Source: Blautia sp. (GTDB lineage: Bacteria > Bacillota > Clostridia > Lachnospirales > Lachnospiraceae). Taken from it: a stretch of 55,793 nt of DNA. The stretch spans positions 1-55,793 of the forward strand of contig JAFVGK010000036.1 of the NCBI GenBank assembly GCA_017475035.1, written 5' to 3'. Made by a program: the position numbers and the translations under genes. The notes under the pieces were generated by a model. It saw nothing but the letters and a program-made list of their open reading frames with translations, did not search any database and had not been told where the DNA came from. Position 1 is the first letter of the stretch; each line of letters begins with the position of its first letter. Shown here piece by piece: positions 33,064 to 42,870 of the stretch.

Positions 33064-33846
33064 ATGATAACGAGCGGCAGCAATGCGCAGATAAAAAAAC
33101 TGATACAATTGAATCAAAAGACAAAAGCCCGTCGTCAGGAGGGGCTTTTTGTCATTGAAGGGGAAAAGATGTTTGATGAGGCACCTCGTGACTGGATCGA
33201 GAACGTCTATGTCAGCGAGAACTATACCGGCATCATTGACGTTCCCCATGAAGTAGTCAAGGACAGCGTATTTCGCCAGATGAGCGATACCTGTACGCCG
33301 CAGGGCATTCTGGCTGTGCTGCGTACACCGGTATATCAGGCGGAAGACCTGCTGCGGACGGGCAGGGAAAAAACGCCATTTCTCCTGATTCTGGAGGATC
33401 TGCAGGATCCCGGCAATCTGGGTACGATCTTTCGTACTGCGGAAGGAGCGGGAGTAAACGGAATCCTCATGACGAAAACCTGTGTGGATGTGACAAATCC
33501 CAAGGTTGTCCGAGGAACCATGGGATCGATTTTCCGTATGCCTTATCTGGTCATAGAAGATGTGAAAACGGCGAAACAGATGCTTTCTCCCTTTGGGATC
33601 CGCCTGTATGCCGCATGCCTTGAAGGAACCGGTGATTATGATGAACCGGATTACGGCAGAGGTACGGCATTCCTGATCGGAAATGAAGGAAAGGGACTGA
33701 CGCAGGAAGCGATCAGGATTTCCGACGAACGGATCCGGATTCCCATGGAGGGGCAGGTGGAGTCGCTCAATGCCGCCATGGCGGCAGGGATACTGATGTA
33801 TGAGGCATCCAGACAGCGCAGAAAAGCGCATGCTGAGGAAGACTGA
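33064..33846 (+). CDS. TrmH/SpoU-family RNA 2'-O-methyltransferase
   Basis: This 260-residue protein has an N-terminal substrate-binding part (LIQLNQKTKARRQEGLFVIE). The SPOUT knot shows LEDLQDPGNLGTIFRTAEGA, TFLIGNEGKGL-type motif 2 (AFLIGNEGKGLTQEA) and IPMEGQVESLNAAMAAGILM. Such enzymes methylate a ribose in rRNA or tRNA; the site is unknown. The next gene starts about 95 nt away after a CTGATTCTG palindrome. Confidence 0.93.
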   Translation: MITSGSNAQIKKLIQLNQKTKARRQEGLFVIEGEKMFDEAPRDWIENVYVSENYTGIIDVPHEVVKDSVFRQMSDTCTPQGILAVLRTPVYQAEDLLRTGREKTPFLLILEDLQDPGNLGTIFRTAEGAGVNGILMTKTCVDVTNPKVVRGTMGSIFRMPYLVIEDVKTAKQMLSPFGIRLYAACLEGTGDYDEPDYGRGTAFLIGNEGKGLTQEAIRISDERIRIPMEGQVESLNAAMAAGILMYEASRQRRKAHAEED

Positions 33847-33893
33847 TTCTGTCCTGGAGCGCGAAGCGCGATAGGCAGCAAAACAGTCATCCG
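33842..33893. repeat. CTGATTYTG palindrome, copy C
   Basis: GACTGATTCTG and CAAAACAGTC flank a GCGCGAAGCGCG hairpin, just after the methyltransferase stop codon. Confidence 0.5.
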
Positions 33894-33940
33894 GCTGGTA
33901 TGCCGGTTTATAATTTCATTGCAGGAGGAGGGGATGACGA

Positions 33941-34369
33941 ATGCTGCTATATATCTGGTTAGGGATAATGGTACTGTTGCTGGTGATTGAAGCCTTGACG
34001 CTGACGCTGACAACCATCTGGTTTGCGGCAGGCGCTCTTGTGGCAGCCGGTGCGACATTGCTTGGCGTAAATCTCACCACACAGATTATTGTATTCTTGT
34101 GCGTCTCGCTGATGCTTTTGATCGTGACCCGGCCTTTGGCTCTCCGGCATGCAAGGACAGAAGTAACCAAGACAAACGCCGCCGGTATGGTCGGGCGTAA
34201 GGCGATTGTGATTGAGGAAATCGATAATCGTGAACAAAAAGGCAGAGTCAAGGTTGGCGATATTGAATGGATGGCACGTTCCGCTGACGATGCGTTAAAG
34301 CTTGAGATCGGAGAGGTCGTGCGCGTAACAGCAGTTACGGGAGCACATCTGACGGTAAAACGCGGATAA
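33941..34369 (+). CDS. NfeD-like membrane protein
   Basis: This 142-residue protein has two to three N-terminal helices (about 3-24, 26-45, 48-66) and a C-terminal OB-fold domain (VGRKAIVIEEIDNREQKGRV, WMARSADD). NfeD proteins pair with SPFH/band-7 proteins, and such a gene follows, so the two likely form a membrane microdomain unit. GGAGGAGGGG precedes the start. Confidence 0.88.
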   Translation: MLLYIWLGIMVLLLVIEALTLTLTTIWFAAGALVAAGATLLGVNLTTQIIVFLCVSLMLLIVTRPLALRHARTEVTKTNAAGMVGRKAIVIEEIDNREQKGRVKVGDIEWMARSADDALKLEIGEVVRVTAVTGAHLTVKRG

Positions 34370-34388
34370 TTACAGGGCTGAACTGTTT

Positions 34389-34424
34389 GTACCCTTGAGG
34401 TTTTACGTCATACCTCAAGGGTAC
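34389..34424. repeat. Perfect inverted repeat between nfeD-like and SPFH genes
   Basis: GTACCCTTGAGGT pairs exactly with ACCTCAAGGGTAC around TTTACGTCAT. There is no T tract, so it is more likely an RNA processing or attenuation hairpin than a full terminator. Confidence 0.6.
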
Positions 34425-34464
34425 GGATGAGGATATTAATAATATGTTTTAAGGAGGTAAGATT

Positions 34465-35400
34465 ATGGAAGGGACATTGTTATTGCTGATTGTTGTTCTG
34501 ATCGTGGTGGTACTGACGATAGCGAGAAATATCCGTATCGTCCCGCAGGCTACCTGCTTTGTTCTGGAGCGTCTGGGCGCTTATCGAGCAACCTGGGGCA
34601 CGGGCATGCATTTTAAGACACCGTTTATCGAGCGCATTGCTAAGAAAGTGGACATGAAGGAACAGGTTGTGGATTTTCCGCCCCAGCCGGTTATCACAAA
34701 GGATAATGTTACGATGCAGATTGACACGGTCGTGTTTTACCAGATTACAGACCCTATGCTGTATACCTATGGCGTTGCTAATCCGGGGGTTGCGATCGAG
34801 ACCCTTTCCGCAACGACATTGAGAAATATTATCGGTGATATGGAACTGGATGAGACCTTGACATCCCGTGAGATTATTAATACGAAGATGCGCGCTTCTC
34901 TGGATGAGGCGACGGATCCCTGGGGCATCAAGGTAAACCGTGTTGAGCTGAAGAATATCATTCCTCCCGCTGCGATCCAGCAGTCCATGGAGAAACAGAT
35001 GAAGGCGGAGCGTGAAAGACGTGAAGCGATCCTCAAGGCAGAGGGTGAAAAGAAATCTACGATTCTTGTTGCCGAAGGTAAGAAAGAGTCCGCGATCCTG
35101 GATGCACAGGCTGAAAAGGAAGCTGCGATTCTTCGCGCCGAGGCAAAGAGAGAGGCTATGGTGAAGGAAGCGGAAGGCCAGGCAGAGGCAGTCGTCAAGG
35201 TGCAGACCGCTACGGCGGAAGGAATTCGTCTCCTGAAAGCTGCCGGCGCAGATGAGGCTGTTCTGACATTAAAGAGCCTGGAAGCACTCGCCAAGATGGC
35301 AAACGGCCAGGCGACAAAGATCATCGTTCCGTCTGATCTCCAGGGGCTGGCAAGCCTTGCGACATCACTGAAGGAAATCGTGAAAGACGAGACAAAGTAA
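34465..35400 (+). CDS. SPFH/band-7 protein (QmcA/HflK-like)
   Basis: This 311-residue protein has one N-terminal membrane helix (LLLLIVVLIVVVLTIARNI). The SPFH domain follows (VLERLGAYRATWGTGMHFKT, VITKDNVTMQIDTVVFYQIT, NIIGDMELDETLTSREIINT). A long coiled coil rich in Lys, Glu and Ala comes next (about 165-255). Members scaffold membrane microdomains and modulate proteases. It follows the NfeD partner, with a perfect hairpin between the two. Confidence 0.92.
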   Translation: MEGTLLLLIVVLIVVVLTIARNIRIVPQATCFVLERLGAYRATWGTGMHFKTPFIERIAKKVDMKEQVVDFPPQPVITKDNVTMQIDTVVFYQITDPMLYTYGVANPGVAIETLSATTLRNIIGDMELDETLTSREIINTKMRASLDEATDPWGIKVNRVELKNIIPPAAIQQSMEKQMKAERERREAILKAEGEKKSTILVAEGKKESAILDAQAEKEAAILRAEAKREAMVKEAEGQAEAVVKVQTATAEGIRLLKAAGADEAVLTLKSLEALAKMANGQATKIIVPSDLQGLASLATSLKEIVKDETK

Positions 35401-35552
35401 CTTAAGATCAAGATCCTGTGCGCTGAAGGCACGTAAGCCGTGGAGCGACAGAAGATAAAGGGATATACGAGCCTTGGGCATCTTTTTTACAAAAGCTGTC
35501 CAAGGCTTGTGCCTGTTATGAACTATGGTACAGGAAGGAAAGGACAACTGGC

Positions 35553-36572
35553 ATGATTGATTTAAAAGGACGGGATTTTTTGACACTGAGGGATTTTACG
35601 CCGGAGGAAATCCTGTATATGATAGACCTGGCGGCTGAATTCAAGGCAAAAAAGAAGAAAGGAGAACTGCACGAGTATTTCCGCGGGAAAAATGTTGCCC
35701 TGATTTTCGAAAAAACCAGCACGAGAACCCGTTGTTCCTTTGAGGTCGCTGCACATGATCTTGGGATGGGAGCTACGTATCTGGATCCGAAGGGCTCACA
35801 GATCGGCAAAAAGGAAAGCATCGCGGATACAGCCAGAGTCCTGTCCAGGATGTTCGATGGGATTGAATACCGCGGGTTCGGACAGGAAATCGTAGAAGAA
35901 CTGGCGAAATATGCGGATGTGCCTGTGTGGAATGGACTCACGAACGAATATCATCCGACACAGATGCTTGCGGATATGCTTACGATCCGGGAGCATTTCG
36001 GACGCCTGAAGGGACTGAAGCTTGCCTATATGGGAGATGCCAGGTATAACATGGGAAATTCTCTGATGGTCACCTGTTCGAAGCTGGGTCTTGACTTTGT
36101 CGCCTGTACCAGCAAAAAATATTTCCCTGATTCTGCTCTGGCAGCAGCCTGCAGGGAGTATGCGGCGATAAGCGGTTCGTCCATCACATTGACCGAGGAC
36201 GTTATGACAGGGACGAAAGGCGCGGATGTTATTTATACGGACGTCTGGGTGTCCATGGGAGAGCCCGATGAGGTATGGGAGGAAAGAATCCGGGAGCTGA
36301 CGCCTTATCGTGTGACCCGGCAGGTAATGGAAAATGCCGGAGAACAGGCGATTTTCCTGCATTGTCTGCCGGCATTTCATGATCATAAGACAACCATCGG
36401 CAAGGAAGTGGGCGAGAAGTTCGGCCTCTCGGAGATGGAAGTGACCGACGAGGTCTTTGAGTCACCGTGTTCAAAAGTATTTGACGAGGCGGAAAACCGG
36501 ATGCATACCATTAAAGCCATCATGGCGGCAACGCTTGGCATGCCGGAGGCATCACGCCGAGGCGGAGAATAA
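35553..36572 (+). CDS. argF: Ornithine carbamoyltransferase
   Basis: This 339-residue enzyme makes citrulline from ornithine and carbamoyl phosphate, in arginine synthesis or the reverse arcB direction. Carbamoyl-phosphate binding motif STRTR (56-60), HPTQ (134-137), the ornithine-binding SMG loop (about 235-237) and HCLP (270-273) are all present. Operon context does not show other arg genes, so anabolic or catabolic use is open. GGAAAGGA precedes the start. Confidence 0.95.
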   Translation: MIDLKGRDFLTLRDFTPEEILYMIDLAAEFKAKKKKGELHEYFRGKNVALIFEKTSTRTRCSFEVAAHDLGMGATYLDPKGSQIGKKESIADTARVLSRMFDGIEYRGFGQEIVEELAKYADVPVWNGLTNEYHPTQMLADMLTIREHFGRLKGLKLAYMGDARYNMGNSLMVTCSKLGLDFVACTSKKYFPDSALAAACREYAAISGSSITLTEDVMTGTKGADVIYTDVWVSMGEPDEVWEERIRELTPYRVTRQVMENAGEQAIFLHCLPAFHDHKTTIGKEVGEKFGLSEMEVTDEVFESPCSKVFDEAENRMHTIKAIMAATLGMPEASRRGGE

Positions 36573-36577
36573 AGCAG

Positions 36578-37387
36578 ATGGAAGATTACAATCAGGCGTC
36601 CATTCAGGCGGCTGTGAATACAAGATGGGCAGGAAAGAGAGTCCTTTTTGCGGATGAAATTGACTCGACAAATCTTTGGGCGAGACGATTGGGACGGGAA
36701 AAGGCGGAACACGGTACGCTTTGCGTGGCGGAGTTTCAGTCTGCAGGCAGAGGAAGCCGTGGACGCCGCTGGGATGCAAAACAAGGCGATTCCGTGATGA
36801 TGAGTCTTTTGCTTCGCCCTTCCTTTGCCCCTTCCTTTGCTCCATTGCTGACGCTGGTTATGGGCCTTTCCACAGCATATGCCCTTAAGAAAATCCTTGG
36901 CGATGAACCTGACGTATCATTGAAATGGCCAAATGATGTCGTGATTGCACATAAAAAAGTCTGCGGTATCCTGACGGAGATGGAGCTGGAGGGTGAGGCG
37001 ATCCGGGATGTCGTGATCGGCGTGGGATTGAATGTTCACACGGCGGCGTTTCCGGAAGAACTGAGCGATAAGGCGACATCTCTGTATCTCGAAACAGGAA
37101 AGGAATTCAACCGGGCGGAAATCATCGGACGGATCATGCAGATATTCGAAAAAAACTATGAATGCTTTGTCCGGACCTGTGACCTGACTTTGCTGAAGGA
37201 TTCCTACGAAGCGATTCTGATTAACAAGGGAAAACGGGTCACCGTCCTGGACGCGGCGGCTCCGTATGAAGGCACCGCACTGGGAATCGATCCGGAGGGG
37301 TGTCTGCTTGTAAAAACGGATGACGGAGCAGTGAAAGCGATTCGGGCAGGCGAAGTATCGGTCAGAGGGTTGTATTCCTATGTGTAA
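36578..37387 (+). CDS. Biotin-[acetyl-CoA-carboxylase] ligase without HTH
   Basis: This 269-residue protein has the ligase core only. The biotinyl-AMP loop is SAGRGSRGRRW (55-65), followed by SLKWPNDVVI (114-123) and a C-terminal SH3-like domain. The N-terminus lacks the winged helix of BirA, so it cannot act as the classical repressor. It lies 5 nt after argF and 54 nt before a DUF6145-like gene. With the BirA at 16200 the cell has two ligases. Confidence 0.93.
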   Translation: MEDYNQASIQAAVNTRWAGKRVLFADEIDSTNLWARRLGREKAEHGTLCVAEFQSAGRGSRGRRWDAKQGDSVMMSLLLRPSFAPSFAPLLTLVMGLSTAYALKKILGDEPDVSLKWPNDVVIAHKKVCGILTEMELEGEAIRDVVIGVGLNVHTAAFPEELSDKATSLYLETGKEFNRAEIIGRIMQIFEKNYECFVRTCDLTLLKDSYEAILINKGKRVTVLDAAAPYEGTALGIDPEGCLLVKTDDGAVKAIRAGEVSVRGLYSYV

Positions 37388-37441
37388 TGTATGACTCCGG
37401 TGAAAAAGAGAATCAGGATTTTGAAAGAAAAGGTAGTTACC

Positions 37442-37765
37442 ATGCAGGTAAATGAGGAGACTGTGCTGTGCGGTGCAAGTGCCTATGAACGGAAATATTA
37501 TTTTAATCCGGACTTTGATTCGCTGCCCCAGGCAGTGAAAGAGGAACTCCGGATCATGTGCGTGCTTTTTGTCGAAGAAATCGGTGGGATTCTGACATTG
37601 CAGTATGATGAGGAGGGAAATCTTCTTTTTCGCACGGAAGCAAAGGATGCCGATGGTTTTTACGATGAAATCGGCGCGGGGCTGCGTATCAAACAACTGC
37701 GTAAGGAAAAGGAAGAGCTGCTGGAGGCATTGGAAACGTTTTACAGAGTCTTTGCCCAGGCTTGA
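37442..37765 (+). CDS. DUF6145-like protein
   Basis: This protein of about 107 residues begins MQVNEETVLCGASAYERKYY, then FNP, and continues LPQAVKEELRIMCVLFVEEI and GGILTLQYDEEGNLLF, ending with a coiled coil (LRKEKEELLEALETFYRVF). This matches a small Lachnospiraceae family known to me as DUF6145, function unknown. Start 37442 is preferred to the upstream 37391 because family members begin here. Confidence 0.7.
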   Translation: MQVNEETVLCGASAYERKYYFNPDFDSLPQAVKEELRIMCVLFVEEIGGILTLQYDEEGNLLFRTEAKDADGFYDEIGAGLRIKQLRKEKEELLEALETFYRVFAQA

Positions 37766-37820
37766 AACGGTTTACGGGTCATCGCAGCATTATAATCTGA
37801 ACCGGGAAGGCTGGTGACGT

Positions 37821-39887
37821 ATGAGACGTATTGATGAATTGGATTTTATACAGATTGATGGCGTGAACTGTTGTAAGGGTCATGTCTTTCCCTTTGGAGC
37901 TTCCCTGACAGGAAACGGAGGAATCAATTTTTCCGTCAATTCAACGGATGCTGAAGGATGTGAACTTGTCCTGTACCATTCCGGAGACAGAGACGCGTTC
38001 GCTCACATCAAAATACCGGATGAGTTTCGTATCGGGAATAATTATTCCATTATCGTGTTCGGTCAGGACATGGACTCTCTGGAATACACCTATCGCTTTT
38101 CCGGGAAATATCTTCCGGAAGAAGGATATTGGTTTGACCCTCAAAAAGATCTTCTGGATCCATACGCAAAGCTGATTTCCGGACGGGAAGTCTGGGAACA
38201 GTCTGAAAACGCCCCGATGCGCTGCCGGGTGATCCTGGACGATTTTCCCTGGGAAGGAGACCGCCCGCTGGAAATCCCTTTCGAGGACCTGGTAATCTAT
38301 GAGACCCATGTCAGAGGCTTTACCCAGGATCCTGCCTGCAGGATAAAATATAAGGGGACATTTCGGGGCATAACGGAGATGATTCCGTATTTTAAGGATC
38401 TGGGGGTCAATTGCGTTGAGCTGCTGCCGGTTTTTGAGTTTGATGAGACGCAGAATTTTCTCAGAACCAAAGAAACGCCGTATGTGAATTTCTGGGGTTA
38501 TTCCACGGTTTGTTTTTTCGCTCCGAAATCAGCCTATGCGGTTTCCGGGCCGATGGCTCTGGCTGTGGACGAAATGAAAAATATGGTCAAGCAGCTGCAT
38601 AAAAACGGCATCGAAGTGATCCTGGATGTGGTATTTAATCATACGGCGGAGATGGGGCGGGGAGGTCCGACCTTCAATTATCGTGGAATAGACAACCGTA
38701 CCTACTATCATCTGGATGAGAAGGGCAATTATGTCGATTACAGCGGCTGCGGGAATACCGTGAACTGCAACAATGCCATTGTCCGTCAGCATATCCTGGA
38801 TTGTCTGCGATACTGGGTTTCGGATTATCACGTGGATGGCTTCCGCTTTGACGAAGCCCCGATCCTTTCCCGTGATACCGAAGGAAAACCTATGCAAAGC
38901 CCGCCTCTTCTGGAAACCCTGGCTCACGATCCGGTTCTGGCAAAGACGAAACTGATCGCGGAGGCCTGGGACGCTGCCGGACTTTATCAGGTAGGTTCTT
39001 TTCCTGCCCCGGATAAATGGGCAGAGTGGAACGGAAAGTTCCGTGACTGCGTGCGCCGGTTTGTAAAAAGCGATGCGTCGGCCGGTCCGGAGCTGATTTA
39101 CAGGATTCAGGGTTCTCCGGATTTCTATCAGGACCGGAAGTTTCATCCGACCGTAAACTTTATAACCTGTCACGATGGCTTCACCTTGAATGATCTTGTT
39201 TCTTATAATGAGAAACATAATATCGAAAACGGAGAGAATAACAGGGACGGCTCCGACTACAATGCCAGCTGGAACTGCGGTGTGGAAGGGGAGACGTCGG
39301 ATCCTGAAATTGAATTCCTGCGAAACAGGCAGGTAAAGAATATGTTCGCCCTGCTGCTTATGAGCCGCGGTACGCCGATGATGCTGTCCGGAGATGAATT
39401 CCGCAACAGCCAGAAAGGGAACAATAATGTATACTGTCAGGACAGTCCCCTGTCCTGGGTAAACTGGAGCAATAAAGAAAAGTACCCGGATGTTTATGAA
39501 TTCTGCCAGGGCATGATTCGTCTGCGGCATGACCATCCGGTACTTCGGCGGCACGATTATTATACCGCGCCTAATTCCAGCGGGTATCCTGAGCTTTCCT
39601 TTCATGGCGTACAGCCCTGGAATCTGAACGCCTGGGAGCATTTTCATACCTTTGGTTTTATGTACGCGGAACCGGCGGCGGATTTTCATACAAAGGAGGA
39701 CTGTTTTATTTATTGCGCGGTGAATGCCTTCTGGGAAAGCCGCGTCATGCATCTGCCCGAATTGCCGCAGGGGATGAAATGGGAGCTGTATCTGTACACG
39801 GCAGACCGGTTCCATGGGCATCATGAACAGGTGGGTACACAGTTTGGACTGATGTCCCGGAGCCTGGCGGTTTTTTTGGGAAGGTAG
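37821..39887 (+). CDS. Glycogen debranching enzyme / isoamylase-type GH13
   Basis: This 688-residue enzyme has an N-terminal CBM48-like domain (GASLTGNGGINFSVNSTDAE) and a GH13 catalytic barrel. It shows VILDVVFNHTAEMG, the nucleophile in DGFRFDEAPIL (about 343), the acid Glu in LIAEAWDAAG (about 380) and the third acid in TCHDGFTLNDLVSY (about 451). GlgX/TreX-type enzymes cleave alpha-1,6 branches of glycogen or limit dextrins. No glg genes are adjacent. The C-terminal beta domain is present. Confidence 0.93.
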   Translation: MRRIDELDFIQIDGVNCCKGHVFPFGASLTGNGGINFSVNSTDAEGCELVLYHSGDRDAFAHIKIPDEFRIGNNYSIIVFGQDMDSLEYTYRFSGKYLPEEGYWFDPQKDLLDPYAKLISGREVWEQSENAPMRCRVILDDFPWEGDRPLEIPFEDLVIYETHVRGFTQDPACRIKYKGTFRGITEMIPYFKDLGVNCVELLPVFEFDETQNFLRTKETPYVNFWGYSTVCFFAPKSAYAVSGPMALAVDEMKNMVKQLHKNGIEVILDVVFNHTAEMGRGGPTFNYRGIDNRTYYHLDEKGNYVDYSGCGNTVNCNNAIVRQHILDCLRYWVSDYHVDGFRFDEAPILSRDTEGKPMQSPPLLETLAHDPVLAKTKLIAEAWDAAGLYQVGSFPAPDKWAEWNGKFRDCVRRFVKSDASAGPELIYRIQGSPDFYQDRKFHPTVNFITCHDGFTLNDLVSYNEKHNIENGENNRDGSDYNASWNCGVEGETSDPEIEFLRNRQVKNMFALLLMSRGTPMMLSGDEFRNSQKGNNNVYCQDSPLSWVNWSNKEKYPDVYEFCQGMIRLRHDHPVLRRHDYYTAPNSSGYPELSFHGVQPWNLNAWEHFHTFGFMYAEPAADFHTKEDCFIYCAVNAFWESRVMHLPELPQGMKWELYLYTADRFHGHHEQVGTQFGLMSRSLAVFLGR

Positions 39888-39975
39888 GGATCCCGGACTG
39901 CTGTGGGATCATTGCTGATGATTCCGGCGTGAACAGGGCAAGGAGCTGTCGATAATGGGAAGGAGTAAACCATAT

Positions 39976-41901
39976 ATGAAAAAGGCAGGAAAATTACTGG
40001 CTGCGGTACTTATCCTGGTGATTGCCGGATCGTGTTGTATGCCTGGTTTTGCTGAGGAGACGGAGAAAGAAGCAACGATCGATGAGATCATTTCCGGGAT
40101 GACGATCCGTGAGAAGGTCGGTCAGATGGTGATGGCGGATTTCCGTACCTGGAATGAGCATCCGGAGGATGAGAATTCAGAGACGGTGCCGGTCACAGAG
40201 CTTCGTCCGGAAATAGAAGAAGCGATTTCAAAGAATCGTTTCGGTGGAATCATCCTTTTTGCCGAGAATTGTGAGGAAAATGAACAGACCTTACGTCTTG
40301 TTTCCCGGATGCAGGAAGCGAATATGGATACGGATAGCGGGATTCGGATCCCTCTTCTGATCGCAGCCGACCAGGAGGGCGGAAGTGTCGCGAGGCTGGG
40401 ACAGGGAACCAGATGGATTGGCAATATGGCGATTACAGCTACCGCGGATCCGCAAAACGCGAAAGCGGTTGCCGCGCGGATTGGCGAGGAGCTTTCCCTT
40501 CTTTCGATCAACACGGATTTTGCGCCGGTGCTTGATGTCAATAACAATCCCGGGAACCCGGTGATCGGGTGCCGTTCTTTTTCAGATGATCCTGAAATTG
40601 TGGCGGAATACGGAGCCTGTTTTTTGGAAGGCCTCAGCGAGAGCAATACGATTTCGGCAGTGAAGCATTTCCCGGGACATGGTGATGTAAATACGGACAG
40701 CCACACAGGCTTCCCGATACTGGAGAAAACCTATGAGGAATTGAAGGAATGTGAGCTGATTCCATTCAGGGCGGCGATCGATGCCGGCGCGGACATGGTC
40801 ATGACTGCGCATATCCAGTACCCGAAGATCGAGGATCAGACCTATGTCTCTGTTTCCACAGGGGAAGAGGTTTATTTTCCCGCAACGCTGTCACGTAAAA
40901 TTCTTACGGAGATTCTCAGAAAGGACCTGGGATTTGAAGGAGTGATTGTCTCCGATGCTCTGAATATGGCCGCCATAGCGGATAATTTTGAACCACAGGA
41001 TGTGTGGCAGCTGGCGATTGAGGCCGGGATCGATATGTTCCTGATGCCGGTGCCGGTGACAGACGCGGACTCCCTGCAAAAACTGGAGGATATGATAACC
41101 TATATTTCCGGGATGGCAGAGAATGGGGAAATACCGGAGGAGACGATCAACGACTCTGTCCGAAGAATTCTTGCATTAAAGGAAAAATATCATCTTCTGA
41201 CTGAGGCCGATACGGAAGTGACGAAAGAGAAGCTGGAAGCAGCGGCAGCGAAAGTGGGGAGTCAGGAGAATCATGACTTCGAATGGGAACTGATGCAAAA
41301 GGCAGTGACATTGTTAAAGAACGACGATTTTCTTCCGATCAAGGCAGAACCCGGAGAAAAGGTACTGCTGATCTATTCCGCGGGGAGCCGGCTGGCCAGT
41401 GGGGAGTTTGCGAGACTGCGTCTTGTCGGAGAAGGGCTTTTGCCGGAGGATGTTGTATTTGAGGCGATCACGACCAATGCGGATGAACCGGACGCATATT
41501 ATGACGAGGCGCTCGAGAACGCTGACTATGTCATCGCGGTATCCACCATGTTTGGGGAAGGAGAGCTGGATCCGGCTTCAGAGGAAGGGGCAGACGGAAA
41601 GGTTTTTGACTATGTACTTCAGGCTGCGCATGACGCCGGAAAGAAATTTCTTCTGATCAGCGCTTATCTTCCTTATGACGCAAGCCGTTATCCGGACGCG
41701 GATGCGATTCTGGTGACCTACGGCTCTGCCCCGATGAGAGAGCTTCCGAAGGAGAAAGAAAGCTATTCCGTGAATATTCCGGCTGCTATCTGCGGCGCTT
41801 TTGGCGAGTATGAATTTTCGGGTTCTCTTGCGGCAGACCTTCCCGCAATTAATGAAGACTACAGGTTTGCCGATCAGATCTGTTATTTTAAAAACAAATA
41901 G
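39976..41901 (+). CDS. Exported GH3 family beta-N-acetylhexosaminidase-like enzyme
   Basis: Start 39976 is taken because AAGGAG is upstream (641 residues). The signal peptide is LLAAVLILVIAGSCCMPGFA. The GH3 barrel carries the NagZ-type dyad loop KHFPGHGDVNTDSHTGFP near residue 230 and the nucleophile Asp in GVIVSDALNMAAI near 326. The C-terminal half is a second alpha/beta domain. It could trim muropeptides or host glycans outside the cell (inference). A strong promoter for the next gene lies just downstream. Confidence 0.9.
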   Translation: MKKAGKLLAAVLILVIAGSCCMPGFAEETEKEATIDEIISGMTIREKVGQMVMADFRTWNEHPEDENSETVPVTELRPEIEEAISKNRFGGIILFAENCEENEQTLRLVSRMQEANMDTDSGIRIPLLIAADQEGGSVARLGQGTRWIGNMAITATADPQNAKAVAARIGEELSLLSINTDFAPVLDVNNNPGNPVIGCRSFSDDPEIVAEYGACFLEGLSESNTISAVKHFPGHGDVNTDSHTGFPILEKTYEELKECELIPFRAAIDAGADMVMTAHIQYPKIEDQTYVSVSTGEEVYFPATLSRKILTEILRKDLGFEGVIVSDALNMAAIADNFEPQDVWQLAIEAGIDMFLMPVPVTDADSLQKLEDMITYISGMAENGEIPEETINDSVRRILALKEKYHLLTEADTEVTKEKLEAAAAKVGSQENHDFEWELMQKAVTLLKNDDFLPIKAEPGEKVLLIYSAGSRLASGEFARLRLVGEGLLPEDVVFEAITTNADEPDAYYDEALENADYVIAVSTMFGEGELDPASEEGADGKVFDYVLQAAHDAGKKFLLISAYLPYDASRYPDADAILVTYGSAPMRELPKEKESYSVNIPAAICGAFGEYEFSGSLAADLPAINEDYRFADQICYFKNK

Positions 41902-41912
41902 GACTGTTTTTC

Positions 41913-41940
41913 TTGACTATTTTCAGATTCCTGATAGAAT
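41913..41940 (+). promoter_or_regulatory. Promoter upstream of the secreted 42098 gene
   Basis: TTGACT (41913-41918) and TAGAAT (41935-41940) have a 16-bp spacer. The leader to the gene is about 150 nt. Confidence 0.6.
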
Positions 41941-42097
41941 AGGAGTGCTGATCAGTAAAAGCCGGTACCAAGACGATGCGGTTGTGAACTGAAAGAAGCA
42001 GTGAGGATATTTTTGCTGAACGTTTCTTTGTATCGTATTGGTATGAAACGTATGGCTGGAAACTGTATATAAATCATCAGGATGGGGAGGAGAAAAA

Positions 42098-42853
42098 ATG
42101 AAACTTAAAAAGAAATTGTTTGCTGCTGTTGCTGTTGCTCTTTGTTTTGCGATGGTAACGCCTGCCATGGCTGCCAGCAAGACCATGTATGTTATCAGCA
42201 AGATCGAAAATGATGGTCCATTCTTTAATATTGTTTATAAGATGAAATATAATTCCGGCGGTCTGCTCAAGAAGTATACGATCGGAGATAATGGTTCTTA
42301 TAATCTTTACCATTACGATAATGACGGCAAGCTGACCAGGATGGATATTTATATTAACGGCCAGAAGGACGGGATGTATAACTATTATTATACAGATGGC
42401 GTAGGGTCAAGAACGAAATATACGTCCGGGAAGACTGTTGAGAATTACAAGTATAAATGGACCGGTAAAACAAAATGCAGAGTAACAGGAGATTATCTCA
42501 CTCCGATGACTTTTACTTTTGACGCGGAAGGAAAGCCCGCGAAGTGGGATCTGATCGGTCTGATATTCAAGTTCACGTTTGACGCGAAGGGATTTTTAAC
42601 CAAAATCGTTGTGAGAGACAAAGATACCAATAAATTGAGAGATAAGACGGAATATAAAAATACGTATAAATCCGGCAGATTAAGCGAAATAGTGTATATG
42701 CAGGATGAAGGATATAACTTCGTTACGATTACATATAAGAAGATTACCGTCCCGAATGAAACCTATGCGAACCTGGTGGCAAAACAGCAGTTATATATTT
42801 TGCGTAATCAGGCCATTGGCGACTGGTCGACTTTCTTTATCCCGGCGCCATAA
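42098..42853 (+). CDS. Secreted protein with YD-like strand repeats, unknown
   Basis: This 251-residue protein has a clear signal peptide (LFAAVAVALCFAMVTPAMAA, cleavage near AMAA-SK). The mature part has repeats such as YNSGGLLKKYTIGDNGSYNL, YDNDGKLTRMD, FDAEGKPAKWDL and FDAKGFLTKIVV, of the YD/RHS-like beta type. No catalytic or anchor motif is seen. GGGGAGG supports the start. Copy 2 of the structured 3' element lies about 20 nt after the stop. Confidence 0.75.
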   Translation: MKLKKKLFAAVAVALCFAMVTPAMAASKTMYVISKIENDGPFFNIVYKMKYNSGGLLKKYTIGDNGSYNLYHYDNDGKLTRMDIYINGQKDGMYNYYYTDGVGSRTKYTSGKTVENYKYKWTGKTKCRVTGDYLTPMTFTFDAEGKPAKWDLIGLIFKFTFDAKGFLTKIVVRDKDTNKLRDKTEYKNTYKSGRLSEIVYMQDEGYNFVTITYKKITVPNETYANLVAKQQLYILRNQAIGDWSTFFIPAP

Positions 42854-42870
42854 ATAAAATCAGTACATTT

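Noticed and set aside
31753-33831. 692-residue minus-strand reading frame opposite pfkA and the TrmH-type gene
   Set aside because: Both plus-strand genes are clear and conserved; the antisense frame has no recognisable domain and spans a gene boundary.
38529-39824. 431-residue minus-strand frame inside the debranching enzyme
   Set aside because: Shadow of a well-supported GH13 gene with all catalytic motifs.
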